This document shows, in pieces, positions 42,078-51,028 of a stretch of 64,000 nt of DNA. Numbering within the stretch: the first letter of the stretch is position 1; each line of letters opens with the position of its first letter. The notes below the pieces were generated by a model. The model was not told the origin of the DNA, did no database searches, and saw only the letters and a program-made list of their open reading frames with translations. The DNA comes from Hyphomonadaceae bacterium TMED5 (GTDB lineage Bacteria; Pseudomonadota; Alphaproteobacteria; Caulobacterales; Hyphomonadaceae), in contig NHBK01000010.1 of the NCBI GenBank assembly GCA_002173095.1, positions 78,371 through 142,370 of the forward strand. The letters run 5' to 3'. The translations under genes were made by a program, and so were the position numbers.

Positions 42078-42532
42078 TGCAGGCCACGCCTGACATAACA
42101 CGCTCGGTTACACTGGGCGCTGTCCGCCTGCTGGAACAGATGTCGCTGGCCTGCGTCACAGAAATGCGGCTCGCCAATGGACGGCGCTCTGACATTATGG
42201 GCGTAACCGAGAAAGGCGAGCTCTGGATTGTGGAGGTCAAATCCTGTCGGGCGGACTTCGAATCCGATGGCAAATGGCATGAATATCGCCCGTTCTGCGA
42301 CAAGTTCTTCTTCGCCGTGAATGAGGCCTTCCCGACAGAGCTTTTGCCTCTGGATGCTGGTCTGATCATCGCGGACCAGTTTGGCGGCGCGCTGATACGC
42401 CCGGCGCCAGAGCACAAACTAGCTGCTGCCCGCCGCAAAGCCCTGACGCTGAAATTCGCACGCACCGCCGCGCAGCGCTTTTCTGCTTCACAATTTCTGT
42501 CCGCGCATCAGGGCGACCTTCTGAATAGCTGA
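42077..42532 (+). CDS. mmcB: MmcB family DNA-repair protein
   Basis: A 151-residue nuclease-fold protein of the alphaproteobacterial MmcB family (DUF1052): MRLANGRRSDIMGVTEKGELWIVEVKSCRADFESDGKWHEYRPFCDKFFFAVNEAFP. The D and E-x-K residues in GRRSDIMG and IVEVKS fit a PD-(D/E)xK-like active site. In Caulobacter MmcB is induced by DNA damage and helps mitomycin resistance. The start overlaps the gpsA stop, so translation is coupled. Confidence 0.93.
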   Translation: MQATPDITRSVTLGAVRLLEQMSLACVTEMRLANGRRSDIMGVTEKGELWIVEVKSCRADFESDGKWHEYRPFCDKFFFAVNEAFPTELLPLDAGLIIADQFGGALIRPAPEHKLAAARRKALTLKFARTAAQRFSASQFLSAHQGDLLNS

Positions 42533-42584
42533 CAAGCGGAACGAAATCGTCCAAGGTCCGCACAAGGCGGACTTCGGGGACAAT

Positions 42585-43793
42585 ATGCTAAAACCACCAT
42601 CCACTTCACGTGACATCATGCCGGACCTGCTTCGGGCCTGGGCACTTATCGGCATCGCACTTGTGAATGTTGAAATGTTTTCCTCCAGCCTGATGACAGG
42701 ATACACGCACGAACAGATGACAACGGGCATAGACCGCATCGCTGTCAGCCTCGTCGTCGGCCTGTTTGCGATGAAATCCTATTCGCTGTTTTCGATGATG
42801 TTTGGTGCGGGTCTGGGCTATCAAATGGCCTCGGCAGTTCGCACAGGCGACGCGTTTGGCGGGCGCTATTTCCGACGCATGAGCGGGCTTTTAATCCTCG
42901 GCCTTCTGCATTATATTTTCTTTTTCCTAGGCGACATTCTCATCATCTACTCCATTCTGGGGAGTATAATTTTCCTGTGCCGCAATCTGTCCGGTCGCGC
43001 GCTCATTCGTTGGGGCATTGTCCTCATCGCGTTTCAGACGTGCCTTATACTTCTTGGCGGCATTTTGACTTTGCTCATGGAGCAATCTGCAAATGCTGAC
43101 CCGCAAGCCGGCGCCGAAGGCGGTATGTCTGCAGACGAAGAATTCGGCGCCGCCTTAGACGCCGTGTTTGCCGAGGGCACATTCATGAATGTCGCCATGA
43201 AACGACTTTCAGTTCTGCCCGCCATCCTTCCGAACGCCTTCTTCATTCAGGGCATTGCAGCAGCAGGTTTCATTATGATGGGTCTTGGCTTTTACAAGCT
43301 CGACCTGATCAGCCAGCCGGATAAACCTTTCTGGAAAAAGGCGCGGTATATCTTCCTGCCCATCGGCCTGATTATCACGGCGGTTGGAGCGTATATTTAC
43401 ATGACAGCCGACAGCCACCGGGACGGACAAGCCATTATCTCATTTGCGGTCATTATGGCCGGGTCTGGCTTTTCCACCATGGGATATGCCGGATGGCTGG
43501 CGAAGCTTAGCCAAATCGGCACAGGCCCGGTCTTGCGCTTTATTGCGCGAGGAGGCTCTGCCACGCTTTCAGCCTATCTGATGCAGTCAGTGCTTTTAAG
43601 CGCGGTTTTCCTTGAGTTTGGCCTTGGACTCTTTGATGAAGTGAGTGCTTCAGCCGCCATTGTGATCGCTCTTGGGATTGCGGTTTTCACCCTGTGCTTT
43701 GTGAGCCTTTGGCTGAAATTCTTTCAGCGCGGCCCGATGGAAATTGTTCTGCGTCGCTGGACCTATCTCGGCCGAAAATCTGTGAACGTCTGA
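42585..43793 (+). CDS. DUF418 family membrane protein
   Basis: A 402-residue protein with about nine hydrophobic segments. It matches the DUF418 family by RDIMPDLLRAWALIGIALVNVEMF at the N-terminus, then FAMKSYSLFSMMFGAGLGYQMA, LGLLHYIFFFLGDILIIYSILGSIIFL and, near the end, FIARGGSATLSAYLMQSVL. The family is of unknown function and possibly transports or modifies envelope compounds. A small lipoprotein gene starts at the base after its stop, so they are coupled. Confidence 0.92.
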   Translation: MLKPPSTSRDIMPDLLRAWALIGIALVNVEMFSSSLMTGYTHEQMTTGIDRIAVSLVVGLFAMKSYSLFSMMFGAGLGYQMASAVRTGDAFGGRYFRRMSGLLILGLLHYIFFFLGDILIIYSILGSIIFLCRNLSGRALIRWGIVLIAFQTCLILLGGILTLLMEQSANADPQAGAEGGMSADEEFGAALDAVFAEGTFMNVAMKRLSVLPAILPNAFFIQGIAAAGFIMMGLGFYKLDLISQPDKPFWKKARYIFLPIGLIITAVGAYIYMTADSHRDGQAIISFAVIMAGSGFSTMGYAGWLAKLSQIGTGPVLRFIARGGSATLSAYLMQSVLLSAVFLEFGLGLFDEVSASAAIVIALGIAVFTLCFVSLWLKFFQRGPMEIVLRRWTYLGRKSVNV

Positions 43794-43976
43794 ATGCGCC
43801 TGACCGTCTTCTTCGCTCCAATGCTTCTGATCAGCACAACAGGCCTAACCGCCTGCGATCAACGCGAGGAACGTATAGAGCGGGCAGAAATTCTGAAGGG
43901 CGCAGCGGCAGATCAGATAACCGGGCTGGAAACGGACAGCACAAACGCCACTCCCGCAAACGGCGAAACCGAATAG
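43794..43976 (+). CDS. 60-aa lipoprotein
   Basis: The protein begins MRLTVFFAPMLLISTTGLTAC, with the lipobox cysteine at 21, so it is a small lipoprotein. The mature part is acidic and hydrophilic (EILKGAAADQITGLETDST). Its ATG directly follows the stop of the DUF418 gene. Function unknown. Confidence 0.75.
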   Translation: MRLTVFFAPMLLISTTGLTACDQREERIERAEILKGAAADQITGLETDSTNATPANGETE

Positions 43977-44064
43977 AGCCTTTCGCCGCTTATGCGCGCT
44001 TCATCGACACCCGACCGCCCCAATGCTAGCGATAATGCGGGCATCCGCTACGGAACGGTTGGAT

Positions 44065-44622
44065 ATGGCGCGTAAACACCGGCAAAAATCAGGTGTTCTT
44101 ATTCTGGAGATTGGCGTGGCTGCGTCCATCGCCATGATCGGCGCTATGCTGGTACTGCTGGTTCTGGTGCGCCCTGCAGACAGCAATTCCGACCCGATCC
44201 TCTCTGGTGTCGCCACCGCCGTAACCGATATTGCCGATACGGGGCGCCTCGATGCTTTCACGTTTCAGAATGAAGTGATTGAAGACACAAGCCCAGCTCG
44301 CGCCTTTGGCCGCCCCTGGCCGCCTCGATTTATCGTCCGGTTCGACCCGCATGGTGAAGGCGCCGTCTTTCTTCGAAATTTCAGGGAAAACCGCCATGCC
44401 GCAAGGGCTGGGTTTGAAAACTGGGCATCAGAAAGCCCGGTCTTTTCGGGCTTTCATCTGGAAGGCCTGACAAGCTCAGGCGAGGCCATACTGTCTTATC
44501 GGGGCGTTGGTGAAACTGCGCCCAGCCTCACCCTTCAAGGCGAACTTATCCAGCGATTGAACAGCTCGCCTTATGTAATTTACACGACCCCATTCGAACC
44601 CATGAGAGCTGCAGCGCTTTAA
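44065..44622 (+). CDS. single-span membrane protein of unknown function
   Basis: A protein of about 185 residues from 44065, with one membrane segment at about 11-35 (LILEIGVAASIAMIGAMLVLLVLV) and a periplasmic domain: ENWASESPVFSGFHLEGLTSSGEAILSYRGVGETAPSLTLQGELIQRLNSSPYVIYTTPF. Upstream starts at 44023 and 44035 are open. I recognise no family. It is convergent with the alcohol dehydrogenase gene; both end in Ala-Ala-Leu across a shared palindrome. Confidence 0.7.
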   Translation: MARKHRQKSGVLILEIGVAASIAMIGAMLVLLVLVRPADSNSDPILSGVATAVTDIADTGRLDAFTFQNEVIEDTSPARAFGRPWPPRFIVRFDPHGEGAVFLRNFRENRHAARAGFENWASESPVFSGFHLEGLTSSGEAILSYRGVGETAPSLTLQGELIQRLNSSPYVIYTTPFEPMRAAAL

Positions 44623-45746
44623 AGCGCCGCCTCAAAGATTTTCTCATAGTCTGCCTGCGTGAGCGGCTTCACATTGCCATAATGGGCAAGGTCTTTCATC
44701 GCGTATTCAACGACAGATGCGCCATGATCAGCCGTCACGCCAATATCGGACAGGCGCGCCGGAATGCCGATATCATCGTTCAGCTTCTGAATGGCATCGC
44801 CCATATCCGCGCCATCCGGCAAATTCATCATCTGGCGCAGGCGGTGATACTTTTTGTCATCTGCGCCTGCATTGGCACGCATGAGGTGCGGCAGGAAGAT
44901 CGCGTTCAGCGTACCATGGTGCAGCTTCAACTCATGCATACGGCCAGCCGCGTGAGACAAAGCATGCACGCCACCAAGCCCTTTCACAAAGGCCAGCGCG
45001 CCCTCAAGTGACGCCATCATCATATGCCAGCGCGCATCAGGGTCTGATCCGTCCTGAACGGCTTTTTTCAGCCATCCATCACCAACGGCCCGGCCAAGAC
45101 CATCAAGACCAATGCCCTCTGCAGGAGGATTGATTGTTGGCGCGAGCACCGCTTCGATACAGTGCGTAACAGCGTCCATACCGGTTGCGGCTGTCAGCAT
45201 TGGCGGCAGGCCAAGCGTGAGTTCCGGGTCACAGATTGCCGTCGCCGGAACAAGCTTAGGCGAAGCGAATGTCTGCTTCAGACCGCTTTCCAGAATAACC
45301 ACGGCGCCAACGCTGACCTCAGAGCCCGTTCCCGCAGTCGTCGGGATTGCGATGAGCGGCGGCACTTTGCCGATCTTCTTGCCGCCACCCACAGTCGCGC
45401 CATAGGTTGCAAGTTCGCCATCATGGGTGGCCATAAGACCGACAGCTTTCGCCAGGTCCATAGAGGACCCACCACCCAGCGCGATAATGCCATCGCAACC
45501 GGAGTCTTTATAAAGCGCAGTGACTTCTTTGACTTGCGTTTCAGTTGGGTTCGGCTCTGTGCCAGCGAACACTTCATGCTCAGTGCTGATATTTTCCAGC
45601 ACTTTATCCAGTATCCCGACTTGTTTAATGCCCGGGTCAGTGACAACAAATGCTCTGGAAATGTTGAGTGACGCCATGCTTTGGCTTAATTTGCTGATGG
45701 CGCCATGATCGAATATGCACGGTGTTACAAAATTGATGACAGGCAT
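44619..45746 (-). CDS. iron-containing alcohol dehydrogenase
   Basis: A 375-residue metal-dependent dehydrogenase. The NAD site contains IIALGGGSSMDLAKA, and the metal ligands lie in AVTHCIEAVLAPTINP, GGVHALSHAAGRMHELKLHHGTLNAIFLPH. The family (group III) reduces or oxidises alcohols, diols or hydroxyacids. No substrate can be named from context. It ends inside the palindrome GCGCTTTAAAGCGC. Confidence 0.94.
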   Translation of the reverse strand: MPVINFVTPCIFDHGAISKLSQSMASLNISRAFVVTDPGIKQVGILDKVLENISTEHEVFAGTEPNPTETQVKEVTALYKDSGCDGIIALGGGSSMDLAKAVGLMATHDGELATYGATVGGGKKIGKVPPLIAIPTTAGTGSEVSVGAVVILESGLKQTFASPKLVPATAICDPELTLGLPPMLTAATGMDAVTHCIEAVLAPTINPPAEGIGLDGLGRAVGDGWLKKAVQDGSDPDARWHMMMASLEGALAFVKGLGGVHALSHAAGRMHELKLHHGTLNAIFLPHLMRANAGADDKKYHRLRQMMNLPDGADMGDAIQKLNDDIGIPARLSDIGVTADHGASVVEYAMKDLAHYGNVKPLTQADYEKIFEAAL

Positions 45747-45866
45747 TGGCGTTTTCTCCCTGATATTATGAACGCACCAAACCCTATGGGGCGAACATAT
45801 TCAATGGTGAATGCGCATCTTAAAGATAGCCCGCTATCATTTTGAGACCGAAACCGGAGTAAAGTA

Positions 45867-47720
45867 TTGGAAAGCTCGTCTGCGACCCCTCTTCTGAGTG
45901 TTGAAAATCTGGCAGTGGATTTCGACACACCTGATGGCACAGTCCACGCCGTACGCGGTGTGAGCTTCGAAGTCTTTCCCGGCGAATGCGTCGGCGTAGT
46001 AGGCGAGTCCGGATCTGGCAAAAGCCAGTCTGCTCTGGCTGCCATGGGTTTGCTGGCGTCGAACGGCACAACGCACGGCACAGTGAAGTTTGAAGGCAAA
46101 GACCTGTTCGACATGCCGCTGAATGAGCGCCGCAAAATGCGCGGCTCTGAAATGTCCATGATCTTTCAGGACCCGCTGACCTCTCTGACGCCTCACATGA
46201 CCATCGGCGCGCAATTGCGCGAGGTTCTGTCCATCCACCGCAAAATCAACGGCAGCGAAGCAGATAAAGAGTGCATTGAATGGCTGGAGCGCGTCCGTAT
46301 TCCAGACCCTGCCCGCCGCATGGAGCAATTCCCGCACGAGCTTTCCGGCGGCATGCGCCAGCGCGTCATGATCGCGATTGCCATGCTGTGCGGGCCCAAG
46401 CTTCTCTTCGCCGATGAGCCAACAACCGCTCTGGACGTTACCGTTCAGGCGCAGGTTCTGGGCCTCATGAATGACCTGAAATCGACCACAGACACAGGCA
46501 TTGTTCTGATCACGCACGATATGGGTGTTGTGGCCCGCATGTGTGACCGCGTTGTCGTGATGAAGCGCGGCGAGATTGTGGAAACCGGCACAGTGGATGA
46601 AATTTTCTACGCGCCAAAGCATGACTATACCAAAAAGCTTCTCGAGGCTGTGCCGCGCATCGACCAGCCAGACCGTCCGGGGCGCACGCCGCTATCGGCG
46701 CCGCCTTCAAATGACGTAAAGCCGGTTCTGGTCGCTGAAGACGTGAAAGTCGCTTTCCCGATCAAAACTGAAGGCGGACTGTTCGGCAAAACGAAAGAAT
46801 TGCGCGCCGTTGATGGTGTGAGCTTTGATCTGAAGCCGGGTGAAACACTGGGCGTGGTTGGCGAGTCCGGTTGCGGCAAGTCTACACTCGCACGTGCTGT
46901 GCTTCGCCTCGTCGAACCAACCGGCGGTTCAGTGTCATGGATTGGGTCCAAACTGTCTGATGCCAGCCAGTCCCAACTGAAAGCCCATCGCCGCGATTTG
47001 CAGATTGTCTTTCAGGACCCATTTGCCAGCCTCGACCCACGCATGACGATTGGTCAGTCGATTGGCGAACCCCTGACTGTTTTCGAGCCGAGCCTTTCCG
47101 GCAAACAACGCGAAGCGCGTGTGCGCGAACTGATGCCGCGCGTCGGCCTCGACCCGGCTCTGATCAATCGTTATCCGCACGAACTGTCCGGCGGCCAGAA
47201 CCAGCGTGTAGGTATTGCCCGCGCCATGATCCTGAAGCCTAAACTCGTCATTTGTGATGAGGCGGTTTCTGCACTCGACGTATCGGTTCAGGCGCAAATC
47301 ATCGATCTTCTGATCGAGCTTCAGCAAGAGTTTGACCTGGCGATGATCTTCATCAGCCATGACCTTGCTGTTGTCCGTGAGATTTCTCACCGCATTATGG
47401 TGCTCTATCTGGGCCGCGTGGTCGAGCTGGCTGGCCGTGATGCGATCTATGATGACCCGCGCCACCCTTATACCAAGTCGCTTATTGCCGCTGTTCCGAA
47501 CCCGGACCCGCGCGCTGAGAAAGATCGCGAATTCATCCAGCTTCAGGGCGATCTGCCATCACCGCTCGACCGTCGCGCGACGCTGCGTTTCATGAAGTCC
47601 AAACTAGTAGATGATCAGAACACAGATCAGTACCGCCCGGCTCTCGTTGAGATCGCACCGGGACACCTCGTGGCCGAACATGACCCGAGCGAATTGAGCG
47701 AAGGCCTGCTGGCCAGCTAA
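45867..47720 (+). CDS. fused dipeptide/oligopeptide ABC ATPase (two nucleotide-binding domains)
   Basis: A 617-residue protein with two complete ATPase domains. The first has Walker A GESGSGKSQSAL and signature LSGGMRQRVMIA; the second has GESGCGKSTLAR and LSGGQNQRVGIARA. It resembles YejF or GsiA, in which two peptide-uptake ATPases are fused. The start is TTG behind GGAG at seven bases. No permease or binding protein is adjacent in this window, so the partner is elsewhere or further off. A terminator follows. Confidence 0.94.
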   Translation: MESSSATPLLSVENLAVDFDTPDGTVHAVRGVSFEVFPGECVGVVGESGSGKSQSALAAMGLLASNGTTHGTVKFEGKDLFDMPLNERRKMRGSEMSMIFQDPLTSLTPHMTIGAQLREVLSIHRKINGSEADKECIEWLERVRIPDPARRMEQFPHELSGGMRQRVMIAIAMLCGPKLLFADEPTTALDVTVQAQVLGLMNDLKSTTDTGIVLITHDMGVVARMCDRVVVMKRGEIVETGTVDEIFYAPKHDYTKKLLEAVPRIDQPDRPGRTPLSAPPSNDVKPVLVAEDVKVAFPIKTEGGLFGKTKELRAVDGVSFDLKPGETLGVVGESGCGKSTLARAVLRLVEPTGGSVSWIGSKLSDASQSQLKAHRRDLQIVFQDPFASLDPRMTIGQSIGEPLTVFEPSLSGKQREARVRELMPRVGLDPALINRYPHELSGGQNQRVGIARAMILKPKLVICDEAVSALDVSVQAQIIDLLIELQQEFDLAMIFISHDLAVVREISHRIMVLYLGRVVELAGRDAIYDDPRHPYTKSLIAAVPNPDPRAEKDREFIQLQGDLPSPLDRRATLRFMKSKLVDDQNTDQYRPALVEIAPGHLVAEHDPSELSEGLLAS

Positions 47721-47740
47721 ACGCCAGTCTGACGTCTTTT

Positions 47741-47770
47741 AAATGCCGGCTCGAAAGGGTCGGCATTTTT
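47741..47770 (+). terminator. terminator after the fused ABC ATPase gene
   Basis: AAATGCCG pairs with CGGCATTT around a loop of about a dozen bases and is followed by TTTTT. It lies just after the gene's stop. Confidence 0.85.
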
Positions 47771-47856
47771 ATTTCCGCCCCCTGCCCCTGAGTGAACCTT
47801 TCCGGCGCTTTCACACAGCGCTAAACATGACAGCAAACAGGGAAAGGGAGAGAAAC

Positions 47857-48252
47857 ATGACAAACCCAAATCTTCAGCGCTGGTATCATCAGTTTGAAAA
47901 TCACGACCTGAAGGCGCTGCACGAAATGCTGGCCGATGACGTGGTCTTCCACTCACCGGTCGTACACACACCGCAACAGGGCAAAGAGATCACATTTCAA
48001 TATCTGGCGGCCGCTGAACAAGTGCTCGGCAGCGACGCCTTCAAGTATGTGAAAGAGATTGATGGCGGCGACAGTGCGGTACTGGAGTTCGAAACAGAGA
48101 TTGATGGCCTATATATCAATGGGATCGACATGATTTCCTGGAATGAGGCTGGACAAATCATCGAATTCAAAGTGATGGTCCGCCCACTAAAGGCCATTGG
48201 GGCCGTACACGCCAAAATGGGCGAAATGCTGGAAAGGCTGAAATCTCAGTAG
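47857..48252 (+). CDS. SnoaL-like/NTF2-fold protein
   Basis: A protein of 131 residues from the ATG at 47857, which has GGGAG seven bases upstream. The single domain reads RWYHQFENHDLKALHEMLADDVVFHSPVVHTPQQGKEITFQYLAAAEQVL, then EFETEIDGLYINGIDMISWNEAGQIIEFKVMVRPLKAI. This is the NTF2/SnoaL fold, used by many small hydrolases and isomerases. Its activity is unknown. Only four bases separate it from the threonine ammonia-lyase gene. Confidence 0.9.
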   Translation: MTNPNLQRWYHQFENHDLKALHEMLADDVVFHSPVVHTPQQGKEITFQYLAAAEQVLGSDAFKYVKEIDGGDSAVLEFETEIDGLYINGIDMISWNEAGQIIEFKVMVRPLKAIGAVHAKMGEMLERLKSQ

Positions 48253-48256
48253 GACT

Positions 48257-49480
48257 ATGTTGAACGTTACCGAAACCCCTCTCACACTCGAAGATGTTCA
48301 GGCGGCTGCGGAAGTTATCGCAGGACAGATTGAACATACCCCGATGCGCCTGTCACGGACGTTATCGGAGATTACGGGCGCAGAGGTCTGGGTAAAGTTC
48401 GAGAACTTCCAGTTTACGGCCTCTTTCAAAGAACGCGGCGCATTGAACCGCCTTATGGGCCTCACCGAAGAAAAAAAGCAGCGCGGTGTTATCGCCATGT
48501 CTGCTGGCAACCATGCCCAGGGCGTGGCCTATCACGGCCAACGCCTTGGCATTCCGGTGACAATCGTCATGCCGGAAAACACGCCCTTCGTGAAAGTACA
48601 GCACACGCGTAACTTTGGCGCGCGCGTCATCCTGAAAGGCCCCGGCATTGCCGAGGCCAATGAGCACGCGCAAATGGTGTGCGAGCGGGACAATCTGACC
48701 TTCATCCATCCATTTGACGATAAGCTCGTCATGGCGGGTCAGGGCACAATCGGCCTTGAAATGCTTGCCGACGCGCCAAAGCCATTGGACACGCTTGTCG
48801 TGCCGATCGGTGGTGGCGGCCTGATCTCTGGCATTTCGACGGCGGCAAAAGCGCTCCAACCGGACATCAGTATCGTTGGCGTGGAAGTTCTCGACTTCCC
48901 GGCACTTTACAATGAGCTGCGCGGCGAGCCCCCAAAGATGGGCGGCGCGACCATTGCTGAAGGCATTGCCGTAAAAACCGTTGGCCGTCGCAATTTTGAA
49001 GTCTGCAAGCGTCTCGTCGATGATACGGTTCTCGTCGATGAAGACTATATCGAGCGCGCAATCACCCTTTACGCGACGGTTGAGAAAACCATTTCCGAAG
49101 GTGCCGGTGCGGCTGGGCTTGCGGCGCTTCTGGCGCATCCAACCAAATTTGCTGGCAAGCGCGTCGGTCTCGTTCTGTGTGGTGGCAATATCGATACGCG
49201 CCTTCTGGCATCCGTTCTGACGCGAAGCCTTGTCCGCGACCAGCGCCTTGTGAATATCCGTATCATTGGTGATGACCGCCCGGGTCTTCTGGCGCTGGTA
49301 TCCAAAGTTATTGGCGATGCAGGTGCAAACATTATCGAAGTTGCACACAACCGTCTGGCACTCGATGTGCCGGCCAAAGGTGCTGAATTCGACATTCTGA
49401 TTGAAACACGCGACGCGCAACACACTCAGGAAGTGATCGAAGCTTTGACTGCAAGCGGTTACCCGCCGCGCAAACTCTAA
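48257..49480 (+). CDS. ilvA: threonine ammonia-lyase
   Basis: A 407-residue PLP enzyme that turns threonine into 2-oxobutanoate, the entry to isoleucine. The Lys that binds PLP lies in FTASFKERGALNRL, and the phosphate loop is VPIGGGGLISG. SAGNHAQGVAYHGQRLGIPVTIVMP is also typical. The C-terminal ~75 residues form one ACT domain (VNIRIIGDDRPGLLALVSKVIGDAGANIIEV). The single ACT domain is like the shorter catabolic-type enzymes and many alphaproteobacterial ones. It is downstream of and probably cotranscribed with the SnoaL-like gene. Confidence 0.93.
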   Translation: MLNVTETPLTLEDVQAAAEVIAGQIEHTPMRLSRTLSEITGAEVWVKFENFQFTASFKERGALNRLMGLTEEKKQRGVIAMSAGNHAQGVAYHGQRLGIPVTIVMPENTPFVKVQHTRNFGARVILKGPGIAEANEHAQMVCERDNLTFIHPFDDKLVMAGQGTIGLEMLADAPKPLDTLVVPIGGGGLISGISTAAKALQPDISIVGVEVLDFPALYNELRGEPPKMGGATIAEGIAVKTVGRRNFEVCKRLVDDTVLVDEDYIERAITLYATVEKTISEGAGAAGLAALLAHPTKFAGKRVGLVLCGGNIDTRLLASVLTRSLVRDQRLVNIRIIGDDRPGLLALVSKVIGDAGANIIEVAHNRLALDVPAKGAEFDILIETRDAQHTQEVIEALTASGYPPRKL

Positions 49481-49506
49481 AGACCATCTGACTATAGGAG
49501 TTCCCC

Positions 49507-50079
49507 ATGATCAGACCTATCCTCCTTGCACTCGGTGCAACGGCCGCTCTGACACTCGCAGCCTGTGAACCGGTTGGCGGGAACGCTGGCTCAGCGGCAG
49601 AACGCATGCCGGCCACACCGGCAGATGACCCGTCTGACCCATGGGCGACTTACGTCAATGATGGCTGGGATCATGAGTCAGACGCCGTCACCAAAACAGA
49701 CAGCGGCCTTGAATATATCGTGCTGGCCGCTGGCCCTGAATGCGAAACCAATGTTCTGAACGATGATATCGCTCTGGCGCATTATGAGGGCCGCCTGACC
49801 GACGGCACCGTGTTTGACTCCTCATTCGCGCGTAACCAGCCGTCTCAATTCCCGGCAAACCGGGTCATCCGCGGCTGGACAGAAGCACTTGGCATGATGT
49901 GCCCGGGCGATGACTGGTTGCTTTATCTGCCATCGGACATCGCATATGGCGACAACCCACGCCCAGGCGGACCAATCGGCCCCGGCGCGGATCTGATCTT
50001 CCGTATCGTTCTTCTCGATGAGATGAATATGACATCCAGCTATGACAGCGATGTCTGGACGGGCGCAGCCTACAACTAG
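49507..50079 (+). CDS. FKBP-type peptidyl-prolyl isomerase lipoprotein
   Basis: A 190-residue lipoprotein with the lipobox LTLAACEP (Cys20). The FKBP domain reads SGLEYIVLAAGPE, IALAHYEGRLTDGTVFDSSFARNQPSQFPANRVIRGWTEALGMM, DDWLLYLPSDIAYGDN and DLIFRIVLLD. Such isomerases help fold periplasmic and outer-membrane proteins. It follows the threonine ammonia-lyase gene by 26 bases and may be in the same unit. Confidence 0.93.
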   Translation: MIRPILLALGATAALTLAACEPVGGNAGSAAERMPATPADDPSDPWATYVNDGWDHESDAVTKTDSGLEYIVLAAGPECETNVLNDDIALAHYEGRLTDGTVFDSSFARNQPSQFPANRVIRGWTEALGMMCPGDDWLLYLPSDIAYGDNPRPGGPIGPGADLIFRIVLLDEMNMTSSYDSDVWTGAAYN

Positions 50080-50097
50080 AATACCCGGGCGGGGCGT

Positions 50098-50865
50098 TTA
50101 GCCCCGCTCTTCTGCCTCTGCCTCAGCTTCCGCAGCTTCGATGGCGGCAATATCTTCACCATACATTTCAAGACAAGCCGTCACATCGCCCTGAAGCTGG
50201 CCTTCAGGAACCTCTTCGCGCACCTGATCGCGCAGCAGGTGATAATTCAGATAATGACGGGTCCGAAGGCGATTTTCTTCTGCCTGAAGCTCACGGTTTC
50301 GCAAGAAGCGGTCATGCGCGGTCGAAGTTTCTTCGAACTCGACAAATTCTTCCTGAAACGTCTGAAACGCTTCGCTTGCGATTTCGTCCTCAGTCAGCGT
50401 CACCGCCAGTTTTGACAGCGTGATGGAATGGTTCAGCGCACGGTGTACCGGTATGCCGCCATTGCGGCCCAGCAGGTCAGCCTTCACGGCGCAGGTCAGT
50501 GCGCGCTCATACTCTGTCGCTGTCTTACCCGGTCTCACAAGCGCAAGACTGTCAGCTGTCACAGCGAGCGAACGTAACAGATAGCCATCCCGCTCGCGCG
50601 CCTGATCCAGCAGGCCAGCCAGCACATTGCGCTCTTCATAATTATATCCAAGGCCATATCGGAACGGATCAATGTTCTGAGCAGACGGGTCGATCATTTC
50701 TTCGGCAGGCGCCTCTGGCGTGTCAGCCGTCACGCCACCGCGAATGTCCAAAAGTCGATTGTGATTGGCAGACCCTTCCGCCGGGGCCGGTGCCTCAGCG
50801 GACTCCCCGCACGCGACTAGCAGAATGCTGGCTGAGAGGATGAGGGATGCAGAAAATCGATTCAT
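50098..50865 (-). CDS. lipoprotein of unknown function
   Basis: A 255-residue lipoprotein (MNRFSASLILSASILLVACGE, lipid on Cys19). The mature part is mostly helical, with FRYGLGYNYEERNVLAGLLDQARERDGYLLRSLAVTADSLALVRPGK and a C-terminal acidic helix ending in AEAEAEAEERG. The frame is open further upstream to 51240, but the signal peptide fixes the start. I recognise no family. It is convergent with the FKBP gene and divergent from the P450 gene. Confidence 0.8.
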   Translation of the reverse strand: MNRFSASLILSASILLVACGESAEAPAPAEGSANHNRLLDIRGGVTADTPEAPAEEMIDPSAQNIDPFRYGLGYNYEERNVLAGLLDQARERDGYLLRSLAVTADSLALVRPGKTATEYERALTCAVKADLLGRNGGIPVHRALNHSITLSKLAVTLTEDEIASEAFQTFQEEFVEFEETSTAHDRFLRNRELQAEENRLRTRHYLNYHLLRDQVREEVPEGQLQGDVTACLEMYGEDIAAIEAAEAEAEAEERG

Positions 50866-50953
50866 GAAAACGCCTAACTTGTGATATTTAGTTACATAGT
50901 GCGCTGAGAAAAATTCTTCCAGACCGAAACCCAGTTGGCTGGACCTCAAAAAA

Positions 50954-50969
50954 ATGACGCAGGCGTCAT
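50954..50969. promoter_or_regulatory. 16-bp inverted repeat upstream of the P450 gene
   Basis: ATGACGC and GCGTCAT are perfect seven-base arms around AG. A -10-like TATAGT lies at about 50992-50997, placing the repeat near the -35 position. It is a candidate regulator site for the P450 gene. No regulator gene is adjacent. Confidence 0.6.
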
Positions 50970-51028
50970 AGTTTTTAGCGATCAGCTGTGGTATAGTCAG
51001 CTGAAAGACCTTTCCGGGGAGAAGAAAA

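Noticed and set aside
45837..46622. Long open frame opposite the fused ABC ATPase gene
   Set aside because: It is antisense to Walker A and signature motifs of a clear gene.
48362..49423. 353-codon open frame opposite the threonine ammonia-lyase gene
   Set aside because: It is the complement of a conserved coding region and reads as a low-quality mix without motifs.
50980..51003. TCAGCTG repeats around the P450 -10 region
   Set aside because: Two copies of a seven-base word that contains the common palindrome CAGCTG are too short to support a site beyond the stronger inverted repeat at 50954-50969.
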